Positions 45,004-55,086 are shown, counted from the first letter of the stretch. The stretch is DNA of 64,000 nt from Zygaena filipendulae (GCA_907165275.2 OU015669.1:7958501-8022500), one strand, 5' to 3'. Numbers and translations: made by a program. The notes: generated by a model from the letters alone, not told the origin.

Positions 45004-45168
45004 ATGGGTAAACGTACAAACAAAGAGAAAGAAGCGAATATCTCAAAACGACTACAACGCATTGAGCTTTACCTTCGTCGGTCCCTGTGCATCAGACATG
45101 CGATGGTAAGTCGTTGTTTACTCACCTTTAGGTGTCACATTATTATAATTCAATTAATAAACAAATAA
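45004..45168 (+). pseudogene. DIRS gag-like N-terminal frame
   Basis: The first ATG after the left terminal repeat opens 54 codons (MGKRTNKEKE.., ..SKRLQRIELYLRR..). The basic start followed by a short L-x-x-I-E-x-x-L heptad-like segment fits the N-terminus of DIRS gag proteins, which often begin with a coiled coil. It then runs into a stop. GTAAGT lies at codon 35, so a splice site is possible but more likely coincidental. Assignment rests on position in the element more than on sequence. Confidence 0.4.
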
Positions 45169-45454
45169 ATGGAAAGCTTTGATAATATGCATTCATCGTA
45201 AAATTACCCACCTTTGTGTGTTCTTGAACCATCGTTTTAACGAGTATAGCCATAATAAAAGCACAGCTAATGTAACATTGCTAGCATACCCACTTTTTAT
45301 TTCAGTTTATGCTTTATTATGCTTTTATTTACGTATGATTGCTTGTATTTACGTGCCTGTTATTTATGTACTGCTATTATTTACGTGATCATGGTTGATA
45401 ACAAGATACTCTGACGAAAGAATGGAATATGGCTATTTTTCCTGATGCAATCAT

Positions 45455-46130
45455 GGCTAAGCTATACTACTTGACGTGTTCATGATAAATAGCTTCATCC
45501 GTCTCGTGTCGTAACGTGATTACGCCCAAAGACGTTAAAATATTCGAGTGCTTCAACAGCTTGTGCACTACATTTCCAGGATCGTGTCGACTCTAAGCTA
45601 TACTACTTGACGTGTTCATGATAGATAGCTTCATCCGTCTCGCGTCGTAACGTGCTTACGCCCAAAGACGTTAAAATATTCGAGTGCCTCAACAGCTTGT
45701 GCACTACATTTCCAGGATCGTGTCGACTCTAAGCTATACTACTTGACGTGTTCATGATAGATAGCTTCATCCGTCTCGCGTCGTAACGTGCTTACGCCCA
45801 AAGACGTTAAAATATTCGAGTGCCTCAACAGCTTGTGCACTACATTTCCAGGATCGTGTCGACTCTAAGCTATACTACTTGACGTGTTCATGATAGATAG
45901 CTTCATCCGTCTCGCGTCGTAACGTGCTTACGCCCAAAGACGTTAAAATATTCGAGTGCCTCAACAGCTTGTGCACTACATTTCCAGGATCGTGTCGACT
46001 CTAAGCTATACTACTTGACGTGTTCATGATAGATAGCTTCATCTGTCTCGTGTAGTAACGTGATTACGCCCAAAGACGTTAAAATATTTGAGTGCCTCAA
46101 CAGTTTGTGCACTATATTACCAGGCTCTCG
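45455..46130. repeat. 136-bp tandem array, five copies
   Basis: GCTATACTACTTGACG recurs at 45461, 45597, 45733, 45869 and 46005, an exact 136-bp period. The inner copies are almost identical; the first and last are more diverged. The period is not a multiple of three and stops occur, so the array is not coding. It lies in the gag region of the DIRS element. Confidence 0.93.
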
Positions 46131-46531
46131 CGATCGAAATGAGCACCGCTTAAAGTCCAGATCACCCTTAAAGTACTTTCCAAGGTCAACTTCATGTCGC
46201 GGTGATTAAACAAGTGCACCCTTACACGAACGATCTGGTTCGAGATTTCTTTCCATAGAAGAGAATTGGGCCTTCGGAGATGAAAACCGAAGTGAACAGC
46301 GAAAGGTTCACTCCCTGAAATAACTCAGAAGGAGACGACAGTGCTACTAGCAACTGAACAACCAGACGCAAGCACTAGTATGGTAATTGAGGATACCTTA
46401 CCTCGAAAAATCCTAAAATCCCTTGGTGATCAAAGAAGTGTTTGGCCATTCCCGACAAGATCTCTAAACGTTGGGGATGGCTTCTAGTAGACGGCCTTAC
46501 ATAAGAAGAAAAACAGGATTTGCTATATAAA
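46131..46531 (+). pseudogene. DIRS gag remnant
   Basis: The best part is 46401-46531: one register reads PRKILKSLGDQRSV, and after a frameshift the next reads AIPDKISKRWGWLLVDGL, T, stop, EEKQDLLYK. The pattern LG-D..., then I..xI..RW..ll..GL..eekq.LL.K is what I expect in the C-terminal part of DIRS gag. Upstream 46131-46400 is probably also gag but is too eroded to read. At least one frameshift and one stop are present. Confidence 0.55.
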
Positions 46532-46663
46532 AGACAAAAAAATCATTATTATACGTAACGAACGTATAACGTCAGTAACGACCAAACCATACAAACCGTA
46601 ATAACTGAGGTAGTATCCCACGCAGGTAGATTATATCGTCTACATCTACTAAAAAGCAATTCG

Positions 46664-46680
46664 TGTATATATATATATAC
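46664..46680. repeat. (TA)n microsatellite
   Basis: About eight TA units at the junction of the DIRS body and an inserted Helitron-like copy. Confidence 0.8.
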
Positions 46681-47008
46681 ATTAGCTGTGTCCCGCGGTT
46701 TCAACCGCGTTAATTTAAGAAAAATTCTTTACTGATGCAAAATATATTCCATAACTACATGATTTTTGCGTAACTTTAACCGTTCAAGTAGCGTAACGGA
46801 ATATTTTTTCCGTTCTTTGTAACATTTTTCATTGCTGCTCCGCTCTTATTGATCTTAGCGGGATCATATTATGTATTTGTATAGCTTTTCTCGATAAATG
46901 GGCTATCTAACACTGAAAAAATGTTTCAAATGGGACCAGTAGTTGCTGAGATTGGCGCGTTCAAACACACAAACAAACTCTTCAGTTTTATAATAATTAT
47001 TAGTATGG
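46681..47008 (-). mobile_element. Helitron-like element, head type H, inside DIRS
   Basis: The reversed tail 'tagctgtgtcccgcggtttc' starts it. The body has 'tgatcttagcgggatcat', 'aaatgggctatctaacac', 'gaccagtagttgctgag', and the head 'aaacaaactcttcagttt', 'attattagtatgga'. I recall this head as a common lepidopteran repeat. It interrupts the DIRS element and is therefore younger. Confidence 0.65.
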
Positions 47009-47195
47009 AATCTGTGGTATAGATACATATTATACTTATAATCTGAATCTCGGACGCGACTCCAAAGATTTTCATGAAATTTAGTATGCAGGGTTGTTTT
47101 ATCTGTGTTTTCAGGCAATGAAAAATGAGTGTTTGGTACTGCTTTTTCTACTTAACGACAGATAGCACTACGAGCGAAGCTCGGTCACCTAGATA
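47009..47195 (-). repeat. RTE/SINE-like 3' end, copy 2, inside DIRS
   Basis: Reverse-oriented partner of 33051-33297: 'aaagattttcatgaaattta', 'ttttcaggcaatgaaaaatg', 'agtgtttggtactgctttt', 'gcactacgagcgaagctcgg'. A middle block present in copy 1 is missing. Confidence 0.5.
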
Positions 47196-47478
47196 TTTTT
47201 AGTATGAGTATGAGATATACTCATACATATAGAGAGTATGATCAATTATAGATGATTTAGTCGTTTTAGATGTAGTTGTTATATACCTAATTATGTAAGG
47301 AGCTTTAAAATTCCTTTTGATCGCACTGTATTCCAGTTTACGGTCCCCGAATATAACACCTTAAGCTCTACTAAAAGTTACCACCTAAATATTGCAATAT
47401 CTAATCCACTAAGTTATACAGTCATTGCAGTGCAGTTTTGACAATTTTTCAACACTCAAAAGTTCACTTTATTCTTAA

Positions 47479-47680
47479 CTAGCTGTCCCGCGCGGTTTCA
47501 ACCGTGATGGTTTTGGAGTTCCCGCGGCAATTCCGGATTAAAATATAGCCTATGTTACTCAAGAATAATGTAGCTTTCTAATGGTGAAAGAATTTTTGAA
47601 ATCGGTCCAGTAGTTTTTGAGTTAAATCGTAACAAACAAACCAAAAATCAAATCTTTCCTCTTTATAATATTAGTATAGA
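47479..47680 (-). mobile_element. Helitron-like element, head type C, inside DIRS
   Basis: CTAGCTGTCCCGCGCGG start, 'gtagctttctaatggtgaaa', ending 'tataatattagtataga'. It directly abuts the next copy. Confidence 0.7.
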
Positions 47681-47875
47681 CTAGCTGTTCCCTGCGGTTT
47701 CACCCGCGTTGGTTTCACAGACCTCGCGGGAATTCCGGAATAAAGGGTGCCCTGTGTGTTATTCTGATGTATAAGCTATGTTAATGTGAATTTCATTATA
47801 ATCCATTCAGTGGTATTTGCGTGAAAGAGTTGCAAACACACACTCTCGCTTTTTTAATATTGGTAAGAATTTCAA
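47681..47875 (-). mobile_element. Helitron-like element, minus strand, inside DIRS
   Basis: CTAGCTGTTCCCTGCGG start, 'ttcattataatccattcag', ending 'cgcttttttaatattggta'. Confidence 0.65.
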
Positions 47876-47892
47876 ACGAGTTAACGAGAGTT

Positions 47893-48075
47893 AACGAGTT
47901 TATCAAGTCAAATCCTAAAATGGAAGACCTACGGACTAGTACGATACTTGTGTTTTAAAAACCGCTTATGGCGACCATAGACCTAAAAGAAGCATATTTA
48001 TTGGTTTTCAAACAGAAAAATACTGCCATTAGACAAACAATCCAAGCTGTTGGAGAGAGTTTTAAACAGTTTTAA
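47893..48075 (+). pseudogene. DIRS reverse transcriptase remnant
   Basis: One register, broken by a single stop, reads NEFIKSNPKMEDLRTST, then stop, then KPLMATIDLKEAYLLVFKQ. The segment K-M-E-D-L-R followed by A-T-I-D-L-K-E-A-Y is the entry to the RT palm domain (motif A, first catalytic Asp in DLK-AY). The frame ends at 48075, where the rest of the polymerase, including the expected catalytic F-A/V-D-D box, has been deleted. It cannot encode an active enzyme. Confidence 0.75.
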
Positions 48076-48116
48076 AATCATGCCAGGCAGGTACTTCCCT
48101 TGAATCAGTTTTTTCA

Positions 48117-48371
48117 TGGTGGATTAATAATAAAATATTAGGCATTCAAAAAACAAAACTCGTAAGAACCGTTAACACTTTGGAAATATTCTCCGCTGCC
48201 TCTCCAACAGGTTGGGGTGTACCTATCGTGCATCGGTGAACATCGGTTTATGGTCTAATGTGCTTTGCAAAGTTTCCGACAGATCAGGAGACGCGAGGGA
48301 AGACTTCTTTTGATCTTCACGTCGCGTCGTACATAAATTTAGGAAACAACCGCGAAGCCGATGTGGAGTCT
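48117..48371 (+). pseudogene. DIRS RNase H remnant
   Basis: 48117-48239 is open in one frame: WWINNKILGIQ..., then TLEIFSAASPTGWGV. In DIRS and related RNase H domains this is the W-W...-D-A-S-x-x-G-W-G block; here the catalytic Asp is replaced by Ala (S-A-A-S). After a stop and a decayed stretch, 48345-48371 reads NNREADVES, the usual N-x-x-A-D-x-x-S end of the domain. Non-functional. Confidence 0.7.
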
Positions 48372-48436
48372 TGACATAGTATATTGACTGATATTTTATT
48401 TATTTACAGTAAATGTACTTTTTTCCGTTCAAAATT

Positions 48437-48775
48437 TTTTAAAGGTGTTAAAAAACCTTTGTCGGATACCGAGTGGAGTTTGACTCATTCAGTCTTTAAA
48501 TTGATCATCGATATTAATTTTGCTTTGCTTCCAAAGCCAAAGAAAAGCCCACTTTATTTATCTCGGCATATCTACAGACGTTTTAACGCACTCATGGTAG
48601 ATTGGAGTATCTAGTACTTCCGTTACGATTTTTTTTTTCCCCTCTCTTCTCTCTCTTCAAATGCTTAAGAAAATTAAAAAAAAAAAAAAAAAAATAAGCT
48701 ACCGATAGAGCATCAGGCACAATGATAGTTCTAAATCGGCCAAGTAAACCTTGGTTACGCCTCTTCCTGAAATAA
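48437..48775 (+). pseudogene. DIRS RT-polyprotein C-terminal region
   Basis: LSDTEWSLTHSVFKLIID matches the D-T-E-W-x-L segment that follows RNase H. YLSRHIYRRFNALMVDW, a stop, then YFRYDFFFP resembles the ..S-R-x..A-x-x-V-D-W...Y-F-x-F-P-P-F stretch. At 48701-48772 SGTMIVLNRPSKPWLRLF resembles the G-x-M-I-V-P-x-W-P-x-Q-P-W block. About 60 bp near 48372-48436 look inserted, and a 19-A run (48676-48694) separates the parts. The blocks are from my knowledge of the family. Confidence 0.6.
48676..48694. repeat. A19 run
   Basis: Homopolymer inside the decayed DIRS coding region; its length in the assembly may be unreliable. Confidence 0.8.
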
Positions 48776-48856
48776 TATTGATTGCTTTATCGCTGATATA
48801 CCTATATCTTTAAATTTTTCAATATAACAAATTAGTACCCAAAAGAGAGCCTTCCG

Positions 48857-49260
48857 CTCGAAAAACTAACCAAGAAACGAATAGCTCTACTTGCGTTGTC
48901 GACTGCACAACGTGCAGAGACGCTGTCCTTGATCTGCTTAACCAACTGAAAGTCAATACCTCTAATGAAAAAAAAAAAAAAAAACTTACTAAATACAGAA
49001 AATTATTGACCACGAAACGACCTATTCACAATGCTTTAACTCACAATGCCTTAACTTTATCCCACTGTATCCCATAAATGAGGATAGACTCTTTGCAGAA
49101 GCAGCTTACAATAATGACTCTGATTAATAAACATTTATATAAATACAAGATAAACAAAATATATAAATATTTTGTAAAGTTATGGGGTAGAAAACTGGCA
49201 ATTAGTTCCAACCTAGAGGGCGCCAAATGTTTGTTACACAAGATCTGTCAATCTACATAG
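48857..49260 (+). pseudogene. DIRS tyrosine recombinase remnant
   Basis: 48857-48949 reads LEKLTKKRIALLALSTAQRA then ETLSLICLTN and a stop. The A-L-S-T-A-Q-R-A-x-T-L segment is the first catalytic-arginine region (box I) of DIRS tyrosine recombinases, and the Arg is kept. An A17 run and stops follow. Weak similarity continues to about 49260 (KDLS-I-Y-I-E-like), but the second box (H-x-x-R) and the nucleophilic Tyr are not visible. Recombinase activity is lost. Confidence 0.7.
48968..48984. repeat. A17 run
   Basis: Homopolymer within the decayed recombinase region. Confidence 0.8.
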
Positions 49261-49730
49261 AAACTGAGTGTATTTTTGTTGTTTTTCACTAGTTAATTAA
49301 ATTATGGGACGCTGTTGTAGCTTTTGATTGTGAGGAAATAGGTGTACACCAATTCCCAAGTGGTTTAACATTAAGGAAAGAGTGATAAATAAATCAAGGG
49401 ATTTTTTGAGGTTATGTAGGAAACATTTTAAAGAAACTGATTGTGAGACCACGTCTAGAACATACATATACATCACGAAACTAATTTAAAGACTTAACAA
49501 AGCTAAACTAGTGCTTAGAAATTCAAAAAGCCAATAATCAGTTGTTTTAAAAGTGTTTTGACAGGTAACAAACACACAGCGCCCTCTGCTTAAAAGCTTT
49601 GCATTTTCTTCCCGATTCGTACAAGTCTAATTATATTTTTTCTCTACTCGTGTTCGCTGATTTAACTTGGTTTATCATCGTTCTTCTTTCCCTATCTTTT
49701 ACCTATTTCATGGTGAGCGCTAAACATCTA
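49261..49730. other. DIRS 3' region, unresolved
   Basis: Lies between the recombinase remnant and the internal complementary region and should hold the end of the recombinase frame. I cannot align it. A 61-codon frame at 49599-49784 is hydrophobic and runs into the complementary region. Confidence 0.3.
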
Positions 49731-49854
49731 CATAGTAAAACATCTCTAATAAATCTCGAGGATGCAACGTCGCAGTATAATTGATGGTTAAACAAACTTA
49801 CCTAGTGATGTTTGACCATAATTATACGAGACGTTGCATCCGAAGAGATTTATT
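49731..49854 (+). repeat. DIRS internal complementary region
   Basis: 49731-49780 is the reverse complement of the left terminus (44680-44729). 49777-49854 is the reverse complement of the right terminus (50117-50194). The two overlap in TTAT, which is also what remains at each end of the integrated copy. In the family this region is thought to template the joining of the termini in the circular intermediate. Confidence 0.9.
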
Positions 49855-49941
49855 ACCCTCCCTGCCCATAGGTTTCGTTAAAAACTTATACATCTATAAG
49901 TATTAACGTTACCCCATGCCATGAAATAGGTGCTCTGAAAA

Positions 49942-50141
49942 AATGAGCTGGCACGGCGGCGTGCGGCAACGCAGGCGCTACGCCGGGTGGGGCGGGGAGG
50001 AGGGGTACACAGTAGTCAATTGAATATCTTTTTATTTTTGATTCTCCTTTATAGCTCTAAATAGTTGTGTGCGATGCTAGTACATTGAAGAATGGACTAC
50101 ATAGTAAAACATCTCTAATAAATCTCTTCGGATGCAACGTC
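49942..50141 (-). repeat. DIRS right inverted terminal repeat
   Basis: Pairs with 44689-44887. The element continues beyond the shared repeat for 53 bp (to 50194); that part matches only the internal complementary region, a usual asymmetry of DIRS ends. Confidence 0.92.
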
Positions 50142-50333
50142 TCGTATAATTATGGTCAAACATCACTAGGTAAGTTTGTTTAACCATCAATTATGCGGTC
50201 CAATACAGTTTTCATACATACATTCATTAAAAATTATTTTTCATTACTCATACTCGGAAAGTAGGTCTGAAGTTGCCTGAGAAGCGGGTTGAGAATCGCT
50301 TTCAACTGACAGCTGGATACTGCAGAAACTCAA

Positions 50334-50400
50334 GTTTTTTTTTATGTCATAGGGGCATACTTACTGGCCAGTAGCACACCTAATGGTTGATTTATGTAAA
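50334..50400 (+). repeat. Fragment of the GCCGCCCATGG-type repeat
   Basis: T run, 'tatgtcataggggcata', 'cacacctaatggttg': a short version of 36829-36950. Confidence 0.4.
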
Positions 50401-50475
50401 ATAAAATTCACTCATTTTTTTCTTTAGCTAATTCCTATTTTTATTTTGACTTTCCTTGCATTCGTAATGAAAAGC

Positions 50476-50581
50476 ACAGTGTTATCCTCGGGAGAAAGAC
50501 TTATTTAGTCCCTCGATCTATTAATGATACAGCCCGTCTCGGGACTAAATAAGTTACTTTCACCCCTAGGATAACAATGTA
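50476..50581. mobile_element. Small fold-back element
   Basis: TGTTATCCTCGGGAGAAAG and 'cttatttagtccct' on the left are matched by 'gggactaaataag' and CCTAGGATAACA on the right. About 105 bp. MITE-like. Confidence 0.55.
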
Positions 50582-50712
50582 CTATTTTTCCAAACTATAG
50601 TTGAAGTAAGGAAGTGTAATGGAACTAGGTACTTCTTTTAAAACAGAATTAACAATGACTTTCGCAACAGATAATTATGGAAAGACTGAGACTAATATAT
50701 TTATACTCTAAC

Positions 50713-50948
50713 AGCCGCACTCAGAGTCGACTTTAATGATTACTTAGTTAAGTATAGATTTTTAAAACAAAACTGCTGCAATCAGAGACGCTCAGTAAAT
50801 TAATTTTAATTGGCATTTAATGAGATGTAAATTAATTAGTTAAATGCCAATCAACATTAATTTATTAAACTTGTCTGGTTGCGGCAGTTTTGTTTTATAA
50901 ATCTATACTTAACTAAGTAATCATTAAAGTCGACTTTGAGTGTGGCGG
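50713..50948. mobile_element. Fold-back MITE with about 110-bp arms
   Basis: 'gactttaatgattacttag', 'ttaagtatagattt', 'aaaacaaaactgc', 'aattggcattta' on the left are repeated in reverse complement on the right, leaving a loop of about 20 bp near 50823-50842. Outer ends CCGCACTC / GAGTGTGGCGG. Non-coding; no certain target duplication. Confidence 0.75.
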
Positions 50949-52983
50949 TAAATGTCATTTTGTCTGGTGAGTTGTGAGTGTCGTTTTACAATCGAGAAAC
51001 TGTGGTACGGGCAACGATCTAAACCCGCGTTCATATCAAAAATCGATACGGCTCGATGCCACTTCCAACACTGCACTTCCTTGAGAAGTAATGGCGGCTA
51101 AACGATGAGGCAACAAACAACAATCGAATTTTTTAATCTGACTTGCTAGGTAACTACTCTATGAATAGGTAAGTACCTATCTATCTCTATTATTTTTGAT
51201 ATCACTTAAAGTTGTCATCCGTTCTGTCTTCCTTAAACCTTTCCTGCTTTATAAGGGACCTGACCCGTCCTGATATAATAAAATTATAATTATGTACACT
51301 AATATTAAAAAGACATAACTTACTAGATACATTTAATTAGTTTATCCAAACTTATAATAATACCGAACCAATGCTGGAAATACTTCGTTGATAGGAGGCA
51401 ACAGTGTCCTCGAGTGATATGCATTTAAGAGTTCCCGAGGGTGTCCGTAAATTAAGGCCGGTGAAACCACTGAAGTACTTGTATTTTAATATACTGAAGT
51501 CTGTTTTTGCCATTTGGCTACAGAACTCTAAAATAATATTCAAGCATGACCTATAATATTCATGCAGTTTCACAGAAACATGCAAATATCTGCTTGATTT
51601 TTTTTTTGTATGCGCTGCATAAAATAAAATATTCCTTTTTTAATACATACTTACATATTCACACTCATTTTTCTCACAATTCTCGAAAAACGAGAATGTC
51701 TAAAAATAACTCGCACTTGACGTCTAAAAAATAAACATTACGATGCGAAAAAATAATCGAAACCGCATCAATGCGCACCTTTAACGATCGAAGTAATATG
51801 ATCTGGAGTATTTTGAATCTTATCTCAATAGAATTAAGGGTCACCACACCACACAAACAAGTTGCGTGTACTTGAAAATTTGCATATACAAGCAAACAAT
51901 GTCCGAACAATGACCGTTCGTCCAGTTTATGGACAAATACGACGGGCATAAAAGTAAAGAGATTGGTCCTTCGAGCCCAGGGCTTCTTGTAGGAGAGGTT
52001 CTGTTTTGCTCACAAACACAAAGATAGCAAAGGAACACAGCCTCTGGTGTTGACGGAGCTAAAAATGAAACGCAAACGTGTTATTTTACTATTCTTACAT
52101 TGTGGTTTGCTTATCATACTTAGGTACCTAGTTTCTCACAATATACATAGGTATCAATATGATATGCAAATCTGAAGATAAGAGGTGAGCAAAAATAAAT
52201 TATTTGAATTTCTTTTTTGCTAATAATTAATATTTAAATGTAAAAAATTCAATCTTTAATACATTATAATAAAATTTTAGGAATGGATGATCTATACATT
52301 GAATTTACATAAAAAAGAAAATAAGATATAGGGTAGGTATTAGTATTTATTACTGGTAGAATAAAAAAAAAGTTTTTTTTTTTTTAGAAGAAATATGGAC
52401 AATTGGAAACTATGTAGACCACTAAAATTACGCCGGCACACTTCTAACTACAAGCTCTGCACGGATAGAATCGTAGACAATAGCTAGTAGTATAATATTT
52501 AAAAAAACATACCCTACAGCCGAATGCATAACCTCCTCCTTTTTGGAAGTCGGTTAATAAACTTAATATTTCATCAAATTTTCGTCACGTCATTGATGTA
52601 AAAAGAAAAAAAATTAATTCATGTCACGTACCGTTTCAAAATCCACACCGACTGGCCAAATACAATTTGGAAAAAAAGGAAAAAAAAAAAACGGTATTAC
52701 TCGTAACTGGAAAGCTAATCGCAATGTCGTTTTTGCTCGCTGAAAATATGCATTGAATTATAAAAATCTCGCAACACGCCACGCTTGGGCGAGCAAAGTG
52801 TTCGGTGCGGTGGAAAGACAAGAAAAGTAGCTTTTTATTTTAGGATAATCTCGCAAGTTGATGATAAGAACGAAAGCGGCTTCTAGAACCTACTTACGTT
52901 TTTTTTATGACGTAAAATAAATTACGTTGAATCAATATACATAATATTATATATAGGTACGTATATCTGTATATAGAATACCA
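50949..52983. other. AT-rich stretch, no gene recognised
   Basis: Contains a degraded Helitron-like tail at 51425-51475 ('gagttcccgagggtg', 'ggtgaaacc') and a LINE-like word 'aacctcctcctttttggaag' at about 52530. Frames of 61 to 91 codons at 51352-52038 and 52636-52821 have no motif. Confidence 0.3.
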
Positions 52984-53125
52984 TAGCTATGCCCCGCTAT
53001 TTTATCCGCGTGAGTTTGTAGACTGCCTCAAAACTTTTACAGGAAAATAATACGATTTTCCTACTCATGGATGTTGTAGCTTTCTATCGGTGAACGATTT
53101 TTTAGTATTGGCTCTTAGTAGTTAT
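52984..53125 (-). repeat. Degraded Helitron-like copy, head C, minus strand
   Basis: 'tagctatgccccgctatttt', 'gtgagtttgtagactg', 'tgtagctttctatcggtgaa'. Confidence 0.45.
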
Positions 53126-53219
53126 ATAGTATGTTGTCCAAAAAACTGTCTTTATTTATACACAAGAAAATCCATTTTTAATTTTTATTAGCACAAAATC
53201 ACTACATATTACAAAACAA

Positions 53220-53527
53220 ATTCCTCCAACGCGTCAGTCTGTCTATCTGTTCGCGATGAACTCAAACGCTGCTGAACGGATTTTTATGCGGTTTTCATTA
53301 ATATATAGAGTGCTTAATGAGGAAAACTTGGGTATAAGTAATTTGTCAAGGTTTTGTTTAAATTGGTTAAAATATGACGATAATAATTAGTTATTGTTAG
53401 GAGTGTCGGAACAAGTTAAGCCGCTTACGTTGTCAGGGGTACAGAAAAGTACATAGGGTACTTTTTTTGCCGGAATTCCCGCGAGAACTCCGGAATTAAC
53501 GCGGATGAAACCGCGGAGAAAAGCTAG
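53220..53527 (+). mobile_element. Helitron-like composite, B head with D-type tail
   Basis: The type B head ('gtctatctgttcgcgatgaa', 'tatagagtgcttaatgagg') is followed after about 70 bp by D-type body ('acgttgtcaggggtacag'). Tail 'gcggatgaaaccgcggaga' ends AAAGCTAG|T. Confidence 0.6.
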
Positions 53528-54189
53528 TTAAATGATAAAATTGAATGAATCGAACTTTCGATTTCCGCCATTAACGCATTTTCACCAATCTCGCTGTGAA
53601 CAAAAGGTAAGTCATCATTATTTACCGATTATATCCATATCACAGATACAAAATGTGTAAAACAAACACATCATAAGTTTCACTCTTGTGCGTTAGCGTT
53701 TCGTAAGTGCAATTGCGATAATAAACAAACAGTGCACGTAACATATTTGCGTTTAGATTTTGATCTATGAGACGACAAGTTATGAGCGGAAGCGAGAGCG
53801 GGAGCGGGAGCGGGAGCGATTAAGAAATATCCTTTTATTTAGCAGTTTTTTTGAAGTGGTACAATATCTAATAACTTTAAAATCAAACAGGCGTAAATTT
53901 CCTGTTAGCCAACATAATTTGTGATTTTCAAACAATATTCTGCAATTCGCTTTCGTTTCTCACTGCATCAGTAATTGTATTTAACTTTGATCTTTTCATG
54001 TAGTGTAATATTAATCACTTCGTTTAGATTTTGCACTTTAAATACTGTGAAAAATGGTAAACTGTTGCTTGTTAGTTTTTGACTTTGCCATCGCAATACA
54101 TTTACGAAAACCTATTATATGTAAAAAAAAATATAAATTTGTTTAAGAAACATAGTGACAATCATAATTATAATACTAGAAATAATGAC
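53528..54189. other. AT-rich stretch with a GGGAGC repeat
   Basis: 53785-53819 holds GAAGCGAGAGCGGGAGCG-type hexamers. No gene recognised. Confidence 0.35.
53785..53819. repeat. (GGGAGC)n microsatellite
   Basis: Five to six units; the first are diverged (GGAAGC, GAGAGC). Confidence 0.85.
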
Positions 54190-54592
54190 AAACTTATTGG
54201 TTGTGCAAGTAGACTGCACTAGATTGTTAAATCGTAGGGCAAAGTATACAACTTTTTAATAAAGTTCCCACTGACATCCAAAATCTAACGATGGAAAAAT
54301 TTAAAACAACGATAAAGCAAAAACTCTGCAATAAAGCTTACTATACAGTATCTGAATATATATATGATAAATTGCCATGGGATTGAGAAGCCCTTAACTT
54401 TAATTTTATTTATTTATGTAGTTATATTCCAATATTTTATAATTGCATTGTAAATTTACAAATTCAAGTATGTTGCACAGTGCACATTGATAAAATTTAA
54501 TTATAATTTTAATAGCTGTGACATATTTCAAGAGTTATTATGTAACCTACGAAATAAAATAAATAAATTCTAATTCTAATTCTAAATTCTTT
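54190..54592 (+). mobile_element. 5'-truncated jockey-like LINE, 3' end
   Basis: 54237-54386 is open and ends at TGA: SIQLFNKVPTDIQNL, then MEKFKTTIKQKLCNKAYYTV, then SEYIYDKLPWD. This is the very C-terminus of a jockey/CR1-type reverse transcriptase protein: L-P-x-x-I-x-x-L...F-K..L-K..L....Y-Y-x-x-x-E-Y. About 170 bp of untranslated sequence follow, then AAATAAAATAAATAA and a (TTCTAA)n tail to about 54592. Everything upstream is missing, typical of incomplete reverse transcription. Confidence 0.7.
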
Positions 54593-55086
54593 AATTTGAA
54601 TTCATGAATTGTAAGATAAATTGATTTTGTAAAGGTATAAACAATACAATATAACAATCATTCTCTTCTCAATTTACCTCGATGGTATTGTATTTAGAAA
54701 CAGCTCACTCTCGTTCTATTATATATTAAATCGCTTTTACGTGTGATTAAGAGGTCCACTTTTCAATTCGCATTCTCCTGTAACTTAAACCGCAAAATTA
54801 GATGATGTCATTCATCTCACTTTTGAGTGTTTGTTCTAAAGCTTACCCAGGGGACGCTGAATGAGGAATTAAAACTCTCGAGAATCCAGTGCTTTGTGTG
54901 TGAGTGGCTTAAGAGATAGATAACAACGAGTTGTAAAGGTACTATTACATCATGATGCAAATCAAATACGAGTACTTACCTGCGTTTGAATGATAAAGGT
55001 ATTACGAACACGGAGAATTATCGTCTTTAGTTTGTCAGTACAAACCGAATCTATACATAAAATTAACTATCTAACTACCTAAGTTA
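54593..55086. other. AT-rich stretch, no gene recognised
   Basis: Nothing supported. Confidence 0.3.

Larger units (their letters stand above)
44680..50194 (+). mobile_element. DIRS-type tyrosine-recombinase retrotransposon, decayed
   Basis: The limits are set by three matches. The left terminus (TTATACTGCGACG) and right terminus (..GTTTAACCATCAATTAT) appear joined and inverted in the internal complementary region at 49731-49854, and about 200 bp of each end are inverted repeats. Between them are remnants in the order gag, RT, RNase H, an RT-polyprotein C-terminal region, tyrosine recombinase. This is the architecture of DIRS elements, which are thought to integrate a circular intermediate by site-specific recombination instead of with an integrase. 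No target duplication is seen, as expected. Frames carry stops and frameshifts, and Helitron-like and RTE-like copies are inserted at about 46680-47875. The element is therefore not active. I recall DIRS elements in Bombyx and Tribolium; no search was made. Confidence 0.88.

Noticed and set aside
45597..46004. Possible CRISPR-like or satellite centromeric array
   Set aside because: Continuous 136-bp direct repeats without variable spacers, confined to five copies inside a retroelement.
44680..50194. Reading the DIRS interval as a large cut-and-paste transposon because of its inverted ends
   Set aside because: It lacks a transposase and a target duplication, has an internal region complementary to both joined ends, and its coding remnants match RT, RNase H and tyrosine recombinase.
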